Positions 48,638 to 55,832 of a DNA stretch of 64,000 nt are shown here, piece after piece. Numbering within the stretch: position 1 is the first letter of the stretch; each line of letters starts with the position of its first letter. Source of the stretch: Bacteroidales bacterium. Lineage in GTDB: Bacteria; Bacteroidota; Bacteroidia; Bacteroidales; UBA932. Position numbers and translations under genes: made by a program. A model generated the notes under the pieces. The model saw only the letters and a list, made by a program, of their open reading frames with translations. It ran no database searches and had not been told where the DNA came from. The stretch is from positions 1 through 64,000 of the forward strand of contig JAFWRQ010000014.1 in NCBI GenBank assembly GCA_017519865.1, read 5' to 3'.

Positions 48638-51451
48638 ATGTCTAAGAGAAACCGTCCCATCCTTTTCCTGCTGCTTATTGCAGGTCTGTGCCTGCCCCAA
48701 GTGCTCCGGGGACAGAGTCAAGCCGCCGATACCCTGTCATCCATCGTCGGCAAGACCTTCTACCGGATGGAGATAGGGATGGGAGGGTTGGACAACGTGG
48801 ATGTACCGGTCTCAGGGATTGATGTAGTCCTGGTCGCCGGAAAGGATACGGCCCGAACTAAGACGGACAATCTGGGAAGATTCAGTTTCTCCAGGATAAA
48901 AACCAGGCAGGTAACCCTCTCGATGGTGGACGACGACTATGCTCCCTTCTCGGAGTCATTCGTGTTGATGCCCGGTGAAAATGTCGTGATTGTCCCCCGG
49001 CAGCGGGAGACTGAGACCCTGGATGCGGCTTCTGTCACCGCCGAAGTCCCGGTGATGACGATGAAGGGTGACACGCTGGTCTATCACGCCAACGCATTGA
49101 CTGTAAACGAAGGAGATTATGCCATCGACCTTCTGAAGCAGATGCCCGGCGTGGAGGTCGACAGGACGACGGGGATCATCCGTATTTCCGGCAAGGAAGT
49201 CGCCAGGTCCTATGTCAACGGGGCGCTGGTCTTCGGCCTCAATCCTATGGACCCGATGGAGAACCTCCGGGCGGAACAGGTCGTGACGATGGAGGTCTAC
49301 GACGAGAAAAACCCTCTGGAGGTGTTGGACAACATTGTCAGGGATAAGCAGCGCGTCGTCAATATCAAGACCAAGGACCCGATCTTCAGCACCACGGACC
49401 TGCAGGTGCGTGCGATTGCCGGTATGGATGAGACTAAGCAGGAAGACGGTAGGCCGCAGTATCGCTATGGTGCCGGCACCAACGCACATTTCTTCTCGGA
49501 GCTGATCCAGCTGTACGCCGATGTCATGACCAACAACGTCGGCATGAACTCCAGCAGCATCACAGCCACACCCGGTCCGCAGACCAACTACCGGGCTATG
49601 ACCGACCTCACGATGGGCCTCAACAAGTATTGGGAGAGCCCGCTCTACGGCAATGGCTTCGATATACGTTACAGTTATTCCCGTCAGCGGATGCGCAGCC
49701 GCAACCGCACGTTGCAGGAGTATTTCGAGACTGCCGGGATACCGGAGCACGACGTGGAGAACGAGACCTCCACTTCCGGGCGTTCGGAACAGCATCGCAT
49801 AGAGACTGGCTTTGCCTATCGTACCGGAAAACTTGCCATAGTCACGTGGCGCCAGATGTTCAGCCTGACGCACCGTGACACGGACGGGCGTACGAGAAGT
49901 TCCACGTCCTATAGCGGGATGGATCCGATGCTGCGGGATGAGACTTCATTCTCCGGCGACAAGAACTGGATGCTGACCGAAAACGTCAATGTGGGATTCA
50001 AGGCAAGGAACAACAAGCCCGGGCCGAACCTGTCCTTCAATGTCTCGCTTCGGCAGAACGACCTGGCCTCCTGGAATCTTGATACGCTAGCGTCGACCTA
50101 TGCCAAGCGATACCTGACAAAGGAAGGAAACGGGCTGTCTCAGGACTGGATGGGTAATTTGGCGCAAACCCTATATAGTAATCGTACGGACGGCCGCGAT
50201 GTTCAGCTTTCGGCAGAATATTATATTCTCTATCAGAATCAGGACCAGAAGCAGGAGGCCTACGACCTGTATGGAGCCGCCGGCCCGACGCTTAATCCGG
50301 CGAACACTTTCGATTACACCTATTCCACCCTTCAACAGAATCTCAGGCTCCGTTCCCGTTTCGGCCGTTGGAGCAATTCCAATACCACTGTGTTGATTTT
50401 AAACGTGGCTTTCCAGATGGACCGGGTCATAGACAAGGAGCGCATCCCGGAGGCCTATTCAGGGGACAAGACATATTACGGGATCATACCCATGATCTCT
50501 TTCTCGACTCGTAGGGTTTCTTTCACCTTCAACTCGCAGTACAGCATTCCATATGTGGAACAACTTCGCCGTCGGATTGACGATACCCGTCCTCTCTTCC
50601 TGACCGCAGGCAATCCGGACCTGAAAAAGAGCCAGACCTATGTGTTCGGAATCAGCAAAGGGCGCAATATGCAGGCGAAGAAGTGGACGACCACCTGGAA
50701 TGTCAACTTCCAGTATCAAAGACATCCCAGGGTGCAGAGGACCATATTCTATCGTGAGGAGACCGTCCTGGACGACTATTACGGCTACCTCGTGCCGGCG
50801 GGCGCGACGCTCAACCGCACCGAGAATGCCGATCATGCCCTGACGGGCTATCTTACCATGAATGCCTCGTCCCGGCTGAGCCTGCTGAAGGGGAAACTGA
50901 AGCCCACAGTCACGTTTGTGCCGCGACTGGATTATCGTCAGATGCCACAGTATTTCGGAGAAGTGCTGGACCGCACGACGGAATGGACTCCATCGCTGAA
51001 CACCACGATGACTGCCCCGTTGTGGAAGGGGGCGCAGGCTTCCGTGGCAGGGAATGTCGCATATATCCGGGCCACGAGCCAGGAGGGGTCGATGGACCGC
51101 AAAGCGATCCGCGGGCAGTTCGACCTGGACTTCTCGACGGAATTCCTGAAGCACGCATATTTCACCGGAAACTACTCCTGGCGTCCCGTCCGTGACCTGT
51201 CGGTGAAGGATATGAGCCAGAACTTCCAGCAGCTGAACCTGGCTCTGGGCCTCAACTTCCTGCAGAAAGACCTGAAGGTCTGCATCCGGGGCATCGACCT
51301 GCTGCGCAGCGGCTCGGTCTATACCCTGACTATGGGCCCGTCATACGTCACCCACGCATGGACGCCCGTATATGGACGCTATTTTGTGCTGGATATCTCC
51401 TACCGCTTCAACAACTCAGGCGGCCGTGCGATGCCGCCGTATAAGATTTAG
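48638..51451 (+). CDS. outer membrane beta-barrel protein with carboxypeptidase-like and plug domains
   Basis: The 937-aa protein has a signal peptide (FLLLIAGLCLPQVLRGQSQ), an N-terminal beta-sandwich (about 40-130, with TDNLGRFSFSRI), a plug-like region (about 140-225, DTLVYHANALTVNEGDYAIDLLKQMPGVEV) and a long barrel ending ...FVLDISYRFNNSGGRAMPPYKI. It resembles TonB-dependent-receptor-like barrels of the OMP_b-brl_3 type in Bacteroidetes. No SusD follows, so it is not a SusC system. The small paralogue 6 bp upstream shares its first 215 residues. The cargo is unknown; it may take up or release peptides or siderophores. Confidence 0.8.
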   Translation: MSKRNRPILFLLLIAGLCLPQVLRGQSQAADTLSSIVGKTFYRMEIGMGGLDNVDVPVSGIDVVLVAGKDTARTKTDNLGRFSFSRIKTRQVTLSMVDDDYAPFSESFVLMPGENVVIVPRQRETETLDAASVTAEVPVMTMKGDTLVYHANALTVNEGDYAIDLLKQMPGVEVDRTTGIIRISGKEVARSYVNGALVFGLNPMDPMENLRAEQVVTMEVYDEKNPLEVLDNIVRDKQRVVNIKTKDPIFSTTDLQVRAIAGMDETKQEDGRPQYRYGAGTNAHFFSELIQLYADVMTNNVGMNSSSITATPGPQTNYRAMTDLTMGLNKYWESPLYGNGFDIRYSYSRQRMRSRNRTLQEYFETAGIPEHDVENETSTSGRSEQHRIETGFAYRTGKLAIVTWRQMFSLTHRDTDGRTRSSTSYSGMDPMLRDETSFSGDKNWMLTENVNVGFKARNNKPGPNLSFNVSLRQNDLASWNLDTLASTYAKRYLTKEGNGLSQDWMGNLAQTLYSNRTDGRDVQLSAEYYILYQNQDQKQEAYDLYGAAGPTLNPANTFDYTYSTLQQNLRLRSRFGRWSNSNTTVLILNVAFQMDRVIDKERIPEAYSGDKTYYGIIPMISFSTRRVSFTFNSQYSIPYVEQLRRRIDDTRPLFLTAGNPDLKKSQTYVFGISKGRNMQAKKWTTTWNVNFQYQRHPRVQRTIFYREETVLDDYYGYLVPAGATLNRTENADHALTGYLTMNASSRLSLLKGKLKPTVTFVPRLDYRQMPQYFGEVLDRTTEWTPSLNTTMTAPLWKGAQASVAGNVAYIRATSQEGSMDRKAIRGQFDLDFSTEFLKHAYFTGNYSWRPVRDLSVKDMSQNFQQLNLALGLNFLQKDLKVCIRGIDLLRSGSVYTLTMGPSYVTHAWTPVYGRYFVLDISYRFNNSGGRAMPPYKI

Positions 51452-51455
51452 GCTA

Positions 51456-52163
51456 TCATCTCACCGCGTCGAGGAAATAGGCTTCGAGCCCGGGGTCGGT
51501 GCTGCCGGGTACGTGAGTCTTGTCCATAAGGAGCCTGCCCTTCTCCAGCAGAAGGATGCGGTTGCATAAGTCGTTGATGGAAGTGAGGTTGTGGCTCGAA
51601 ACCAGGCAAGTGGTGCCGAGCTCGCGGTTCATCTCGCGGATGAGTTTCGCGACCACAAGTTGCGAACTGGGATCGAGGTAGTTGAAGGGCTCGTCCAGGA
51701 TGAGCAGTTTCGGGTTGACCAGCATCGCCCCGATGATTCCTATCTTCTGTCGGTTGCCGTTAGAGTGGTCGTGGATGAGCTTTCCCTTGCCCATAATCTC
51801 CCCGTTCATAAGTGTCTCGTAGGCCTGGAGCCGTCGTGCGAGTTCGTTCCCGGGGATCCCGTATGCTTCGGCGACGAAGTCGAAGAACTCTTCGGGAGTA
51901 TAGAAGTCCACGAGGAAGGTCGAGTCGAGGTAGGAGCCGGTGAATGCCTTCCAGGACGGGTCCTGGTCCACCCTCATCCCGTCGATAGTGACGTTTCCCC
52001 TGTCCGCACGGATGATGTCGAGTATCAGGCGCATCATCGTGGTCTTGCCCGCACCGTTGTTGCCGACAAGGCCTACGATCTGTCCTTCCTCGATGGTAAG
52101 TGTATCGACGTCCAGCGCAGCTACTTGGTGGTAAAGTTTTCTGAGTTCGGTAAGTGTTATCAT
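51456..52163 (-). CDS. ABC transporter ATP-binding protein
   Basis: The 235-aa ATPase has Walker A GNNGAGKTTMMRLI, a short signature region (HDHSNGNRQKIGIIGAML, where NGNRQ replaces LSGGQ), Walker B PKLLILDEPFNYLDPSSQ and the H-loop LVSSHNL. Its start overlaps the stop of the DUF5687 permease by 4 bp (ATGA), so they are made together. The pair forms an export-type ABC transporter in the inner membrane. The altered signature motif is common in this subfamily. The cargo is unknown. Confidence 0.93.
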   Translation of the reverse strand: MITLTELRKLYHQVAALDVDTLTIEEGQIVGLVGNNGAGKTTMMRLILDIIRADRGNVTIDGMRVDQDPSWKAFTGSYLDSTFLVDFYTPEEFFDFVAEAYGIPGNELARRLQAYETLMNGEIMGKGKLIHDHSNGNRQKIGIIGAMLVNPKLLILDEPFNYLDPSSQLVVAKLIREMNRELGTTCLVSSHNLTSINDLCNRILLLEKGRLLMDKTHVPGSTDPGLEAYFLDAVR

Positions 52164-53377
52164 TTCGACAGGTATTCTTCTATGTATTTATGCTTGTTCT
52201 TGAGGAATTTGCTCTCCACCCAGTCGAAATAGGGCCGGTGGAAGATGATGCCGGCGAGACCCAGGCCGCCGAGGATGACGGATGCGGTCAGGTCGGACAG
52301 GAGGAAGGGCAGGACCAGGGCGACCACCATTATGAAAATGATTCCGAGCATGGTGCTGGCCTTGAATGTCGCTCTTGTGCCCTGATAGTTGAAGAAAGAC
52401 TTTCCGAACAGGTCGAAAGGGCTGCATTTATATGCGTCGATCAGAAGGATCAGCGAACCGAAACCGACCGTGAACAGGGCATAGGCCACCGGGATGTAAA
52501 CGGGAATACCTGTCCAGATGCACACGGGAATGGTGATCAGTGCGGATATTCCACCCATGGCAGCAGACATCTTGAACTTATCCCTCAATATCCTGCTGAT
52601 GGAGACAGGGCGTGTCCAGATGGCGCTGAAGAAGCCGGCTTCGACGCCCAGTCCGTATTGGGTCAACATGCTGGCAGACAGGATAATGAAGTAGAATAGG
52701 AACATCCTTACCGTTTCGCTGTCACCATTCAATGCATTAATGACAAAGAAAAACAGCATTAATGTCGACATATAGATGATGGCGGTCTTCAGTCTCTTTG
52801 AACGTAGGACGCTCTTGGTCTGGAGGCCGAAAATGGCGTGCCCCGTAGTGGACTTGAACGTCCGGGCTGCCTTTTTTGTTTCACTTTTCTCGGACTGGTA
52901 CGTCCCCCTGTGCTTTATGAGCATCACCAGGAAACCGCCGAAAACCGAGGCCAGGTACAGCGTTACGAAAACGACAAGGCTCAGCGGAAAGGCGAGGAAC
53001 AGGAAGCAGGCCGGCGCAATTATGGCCGGCATCAGCAGGTTGGAGGGGTTCCAGAACTGGGAGACGGTCAGGAACCTGTCCCAAAGTGATTGCGGAACGG
53101 GTCTCGTCTTCAGGAACGGGTCCATGACCGTATGGTCCCGCTCGAAGATGACTTTCATCAGGAAATCCGGAATGAGGAAGCTCGCGAAGATGAGGACTCC
53201 CACCAGCGGCGGCAGTTTTTCCCCCAGTTGCACTGCCAATACGATTTCCAGGATCCAGAAATAGACGACGAGGATGGCCGGTCCCAGCATGTCGCGCCCC
53301 TTCTTACCCCGGAAGAACTGGCGGAACTGCAGGCGCGACAGCGATTTCATCGAAATGGAGGATGCCATATCATTCAA
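52160..53377 (-). CDS. DUF5687 family ABC permease
   Basis: The 405-aa polytopic protein has about nine hydrophobic segments (LGPAILVVYFWILEIVLAVQL, LVGVLIFASFLIPDFLM, PAIIAPACFLFLAFPLSLVVFV, MSTLMLFFFVINAL, TMLGIIFIMVVALVLPFLL). KSLSRLQFRQFFRGKKG and MDPFLKTRPVPQSLWDRFL are DUF5687 features. It is the membrane part for the ATPase that overlaps downstream. Three ATGs (53377, 53368, 53350) are possible starts; the longest is kept. The promoter TATATTTG is 13 nt upstream of 53377. The transported molecule is not known. Confidence 0.85.
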   Translation of the reverse strand: MNDMASSISMKSLSRLQFRQFFRGKKGRDMLGPAILVVYFWILEIVLAVQLGEKLPPLVGVLIFASFLIPDFLMKVIFERDHTVMDPFLKTRPVPQSLWDRFLTVSQFWNPSNLLMPAIIAPACFLFLAFPLSLVVFVTLYLASVFGGFLVMLIKHRGTYQSEKSETKKAARTFKSTTGHAIFGLQTKSVLRSKRLKTAIIYMSTLMLFFFVINALNGDSETVRMFLFYFIILSASMLTQYGLGVEAGFFSAIWTRPVSISRILRDKFKMSAAMGGISALITIPVCIWTGIPVYIPVAYALFTVGFGSLILLIDAYKCSPFDLFGKSFFNYQGTRATFKASTMLGIIFIMVVALVLPFLLSDLTASVILGGLGLAGIIFHRPYFDWVESKFLKNKHKYIEEYLSK

Positions 53378-53390
53378 TTTGATAAGCGAA

Positions 53391-53436
53391 CAAATATAGC
53401 AATTTACGGGAACGAAAACGGCATTTTCATTCCCGT
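53391..53436 (-). promoter_or_regulatory. promoter of the ABC operon with an overlapping dyad
   Basis: TATATTTG (53398 to 53391) is the -7 box. The 13-bp dyad ACGGGAACGAAAA/TTTTCATTCCCGT (53406-53436, one mismatch, 5-nt centre) covers the -33 area. It shares the ACGGGAA start with the terminator hairpin just beyond it. Confidence 0.5.
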
Positions 53437-53452
53437 TACGGATATTTTACCA

Positions 53453-53489
53453 AAAACGGGAATGGAATTGCGTTTTCCATTCCCGTTTT
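53453..53489 (-). terminator. terminator of the wHTH/membrane protein operon
   Basis: A perfect 15-bp inverted repeat AAAACGGGAATGGAA/TTCCATTCCCGTTTT with a 7-nt loop lies 9 bp after the wHTH stop and is followed on the minus strand by a T-run. The plus side also has TTTT, but no gene reads into it from that side. Confidence 0.8.
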
Positions 53490-53498
53490 GCTGTGATT

Positions 53499-53792
53499 CT
53501 ATGCCTGCCCCCCGGAGAGATACTCCTTCAGGGCGGCGACGTAGGTGTCGAAGGCTTCCACGCCGGCAGGGGTGATCCGGCAGGTGGTGCAGGGCATCTT
53601 GCCCTTGTAGCCTTTCTCCACGGCGATGTAGCCGGCGGTGGCGAGCTTGTCGATCTGGACGCTGAGGTTCCCTGCGGTGGCGCCGGTCTGGGCCTTGAGG
53701 AAGGTGAAGTCTGCGGACTCCACCCCCGCAAGGACCGACATTACTGCGAGCCTCAGCTCCGAGTGCAGGAGCGGGTCGAGTTTGGGGAACAT
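53499..53792 (-). CDS. winged helix-turn-helix transcriptional regulator
   Basis: ATG 53792 (MFPKLDPLLHSELRLAVMSVL) is chosen, 4 bp after the upstream gene, giving 97 aa, the usual size of this MarR/ArsR-like wHTH family. Visible parts are LDPLLHSELRLAVMSVLAGVESADFTFLKAQTGATAGNLSVQIDKL (HTH) and the wing VEKGYKGKMPCTTCRITPAG. It has a CTTC pair in the wing that might sense metal or redox. It probably controls its own operon, whose promoter carries repeated TATAAACC boxes, and perhaps the ABC operon downstream. Confidence 0.85.
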   Translation of the reverse strand: MFPKLDPLLHSELRLAVMSVLAGVESADFTFLKAQTGATAGNLSVQIDKLATAGYIAVEKGYKGKMPCTTCRITPAGVEAFDTYVAALKEYLSGGQA

Positions 53793-53796
53793 GGCG

Positions 53797-54372
53797 CTAC
53801 CTGTACTGGGATTTGACAATCAGGCCGGTGACGGCGAGGAGCACGCCGCCGAGGGTGAAAAGCAGAAGCTGTGCTTCGCTTTTCAGCAGGACGGCGGCTA
53901 CGGCTCCGCCTATGCCCAGGATGGCGCCGCAGACGATGATGGGCCAGTTGCGGAGCACAACGCCGGAGATGCATTCCGCGATGCCGAGGAGCACGACGAT
54001 CATGAGCGTGATGTTCATCGGCACTGCAAACACGGCCAGGGCGCTGATGCTGATGGAGAACACTCCGAATACAGCCCAGATCTGTCCGAGCATGCGGCCG
54101 ACCTCATTCTGGGGAACCGCATCCTTCTTCTTGTAGGCCAGCGCAGCGAGGGGATAGCCGATTAAGGGCATGGCGAACCAGAGAAGGTTCCAGTTGGGGC
54201 TGCCTGTCGTGTGCCAGAGGAAATAGATGACAAGGGAGAAAACCGTGAGCAGGATACCCCAGAGGAAGAATCCCTTCGAGTTGTTCCGGAGGATGGCCCT
54301 CCGGCAGTTGTTCATCGTTTCGCTGATGAGTGCGAGGCTCTCCTGAGCCGTCATTTCTTTGTTAAATTCCAT
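53797..54372 (-). CDS. membrane protein co-transcribed with the wHTH regulator
   Basis: The 191-aa protein has a short soluble N-terminus (EFNKEMTAQESLALISETMNNCRRAIL) and about six membrane helices (GFFLWGILLTVFSLVIYFLW, LLWFAMPLIGYPLAALAY, MLGQIWAVFGVFSISISALAVFAV, ITLMIVVLLGIAECISGVV, IIVCGAILGIGGAVAAVLL, LFTLGGVLLAVTGLIV). I recognise no characterised family, but pairing of such a protein with a small wHTH regulator is frequent in Bacteroidetes. It may act as a sensor or partner of that regulator. The promoter (54438-54469) is a perfect consensus. Confidence 0.75.
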   Translation of the reverse strand: MEFNKEMTAQESLALISETMNNCRRAILRNNSKGFFLWGILLTVFSLVIYFLWHTTGSPNWNLLWFAMPLIGYPLAALAYKKKDAVPQNEVGRMLGQIWAVFGVFSISISALAVFAVPMNITLMIVVLLGIAECISGVVLRNWPIIVCGAILGIGGAVAAVLLKSEAQLLLFTLGGVLLAVTGLIVKSQYR

Positions 54373-54437
54373 TGTGTCAATAAATTATGTTTGTTTCGGG
54401 TCCGGCATCGGCTGCGCAGTCCGTCCGAACTCTGCTG

Positions 54438-54469
54438 CAAATATAAACCAGTTTATGTTATAAACCAAA
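54438..54469 (-). promoter_or_regulatory. consensus promoter of the membrane protein/wHTH operon with repeated TATAAACC
   Basis: On the minus strand TTTG (54469 to 54466), 20 bp and TATATTTG (54445 to 54438) match the consensus fully. The spacer holds a repeated box (TATAAACC on the + strand, near 54443 and 54459) and TAAACCAGTTTA, which are good candidates for the wHTH operator. Confidence 0.7.
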
Positions 54470-54524
54470 TTTATTTGCAACTTTTTTTGAACTTTTTGCA
54501 GTTGGAGTATTATGGGTAGGGGTA

Positions 54525-54555
54525 GAAAAAAGAAAGCCCGGCCGAAAGGCCGGGC
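54525..54555 (-). terminator. terminator after tRNA-Leu
   Basis: GCCCGGCC (54536-54543), loop GAAA, GGCCGGGC (54548-54555) form an 8-bp perfect stem on the minus strand, followed by TTTCTTTTTT. It lies 3 bp after the tRNA 3' end. Confidence 0.85.
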
Positions 54556-54558
54556 CAG

Positions 54559-54642
54559 TGCCCGAGGCGGGACTCGAACCCGCACATCTTTAAAGGACAA
54601 TGGATTTTGAGTCCATCGCGTCTACCATTCCGCCACTCGGGC
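54559..54642 (-). tRNA. tRNA-Leu (anticodon CAA)
   Basis: The 84-nt minus-strand cloverleaf has acceptor arms GCCCGAG/CTCGGGC, a D-arm with GGAATGGTAGACGC, an anticodon arm with loop CTCAAAA (anticodon CAA, reads UUG), an extended variable arm as expected for Leu, and a T-arm GCGGGTTCGAGTCCCGC. The CCA end is not encoded. It has its own promoter and terminator and sits between the wHTH operon and aroB. Confidence 0.93.
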
Positions 54643-54651
54643 AAGGTGGTG

Positions 54652-54682
54652 CAAAGGTATGGAAAAATCCACGATTATCAAA
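54652..54682 (-). promoter_or_regulatory. promoter of tRNA-Leu
   Basis: On the minus strand TTTG (54682 to 54679), 19 bp and TACCTTTG (54659 to 54652) form a -33/-7 pair. It ends 9 bp before the mature tRNA 5' end. A -7-like TATCTTGT (54692-54699) for aroB lies on the other strand and is close to the aroB ATG. Confidence 0.65.
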
Positions 54683-54707
54683 TAAAATCCCTATCTTGTC
54701 GTGCTTT

Positions 54708-55832
54708 ATGGAAGAAATTAGATTATACGTCAGGGAGGACTTCTCCGACCTGCCCGGATTGCTTCGTGAAGAAAACGAAGTTTACCTTGTCTACGACCGG
54801 AACGTGTCGTGGGCGGCGGAGCGCATCCGCGGGCTGTGCGCCCTTCGGGGCGCGATGGCCGTGGACGCCTCCGAGTCCGCCAAGAATCTTGGTACCGTTA
54901 CCGATATCTGCCGCTTCCTGCTGGATTCAGGTGCGGACCGGAAGGCGCTGGTGCTGGCGCTCGGTGGTGGGATAACCACGGATATGGCCGGCTTCGCCGC
55001 CTGCATATACAAGCGCGGTGTACGTTTCGCCACATTGCCCACAACTTTGCTGGCCCAGGTGGATGCCGGCATCGGTGGCAAGACCGGAGTCAACCTCGAC
55101 GGTTACAAGAACATCCTCGGTGTCATCCGGCAGCCAGAGTTTGTGTACATTGCCGGAAACACGCTGGAGACGCTTCCGGAACGGGAGTTGCGCTCAGGCG
55201 TGGCCGAGATGCTGAAGACTTTCATCATCTCGGACGCGCCGCATTACCGCCGGGCTCTGCAGCTGCTGCGCAGCGGCGCCCGGCCGGACGCGGAGCTCAT
55301 CCGCGCCGCCGCCTCCATCAAGTGCGGCGTCGTGGAGCGCGACGAGTTCGAGACCGGCGAGCGCCGCGTCCTTAACCTCGGCCACACCGTCGGCCATGCC
55401 GTCGAGTGGTGGCAGTCCCGCAGGGTACCCGCCGAAACGGCCTGCCCTGCGGGCAAATTCCCGCAGGGTGCCGTCGAAAGCGGCCTACCCTGCGGGCAAA
55501 CTCCCGCAGGGTACCCCCAAAGCGGGCCTACCCTGCGGGTGTCGCACGGCGAGGCGGTCGCGATCGGCCTGGTACAGGCGGCGCGGCTGTCGGAGGCCCT
55601 CGGCGTATGCCGGAGGGGTCTGGCCGCGCAGCTGGAGGCCGACCTGGCCTCCGTCGGGCTGCCGACCGCGTGTCCTGTCCCGGTGGCGGGCCTGCGGGAG
55701 GCCATCGCAAAGGACAAGAAGGCTGACGGCGGTTCGGTCCACTTCGTCCTGATACGCGACATCGGCAAGGTCGAGGTCAGGCTGCTGCCGGTCGACACCA
55801 TTATCCAACTGCTTGAAACTGCGAATCTATGA
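54708..55832 (+). CDS. aroB: 3-dehydroquinate synthase with an in-frame palindromic-repeat insertion
   Basis: ATG 54708 (MEEIRLYVREDFSDL) is chosen, giving 374 aa. The NAD and metal motifs are clear: LGGGITTDMAGFAACIYKRG, TTLLAQVDAGIGGKTGVNLDG, KNILGVIRQP, RSGVAEMLK, LNLGHTVGHAVE and SHGEAVAIGL. The enzyme makes dehydroquinate from DAHP in the shikimate pathway. Between GHAVE and SHGEAVA, normally a short loop, lie about 45 residues (55417-55539) encoded by a 43-bp-period palindromic array, adding about 43 residues. The metal ligands remain intact, so activity may persist with a surface loop. The stop overlaps the aroD-aroA start (ATGA). Confidence 0.9.
   Translation: MEEIRLYVREDFSDLPGLLREENEVYLVYDRNVSWAAERIRGLCALRGAMAVDASESAKNLGTVTDICRFLLDSGADRKALVLALGGGITTDMAGFAACIYKRGVRFATLPTTLLAQVDAGIGGKTGVNLDGYKNILGVIRQPEFVYIAGNTLETLPERELRSGVAEMLKTFIISDAPHYRRALQLLRSGARPDAELIRAAASIKCGVVERDEFETGERRVLNLGHTVGHAVEWWQSRRVPAETACPAGKFPQGAVESGLPCGQTPAGYPQSGPTLRVSHGEAVAIGLVQAARLSEALGVCRRGLAAQLEADLASVGLPTACPVPVAGLREAIAKDKKADGGSVHFVLIRDIGKVEVRLLPVDTIIQLLETANL
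55417..55539 (+). repeat. 43-bp-period palindromic array inside aroB
   Basis: Right half-arm CCCGCAGGGTA (55417-55427), full palindrome CCCTGCGGG/CCCGCAGGG (55445-55468), full palindrome TACCCTGCGGG/CCCGCAGGGTA (55486-55513, loop CAAACT) and left half-arm (55529-55539). Equal parts are exactly 43 bp apart. Three periods are 129 bp, so the aroB frame is kept. All three forward frames stay open through the array. Spacers have small GCCG/CGGC-like stems of their own. Confidence 0.92.

Noticed and set aside
53453-53489. The perfect 15-bp dyad considered as an operator
   Set aside because: Its position 9 bp before the end of the wHTH gene and the T-run behind it fit a terminator better.
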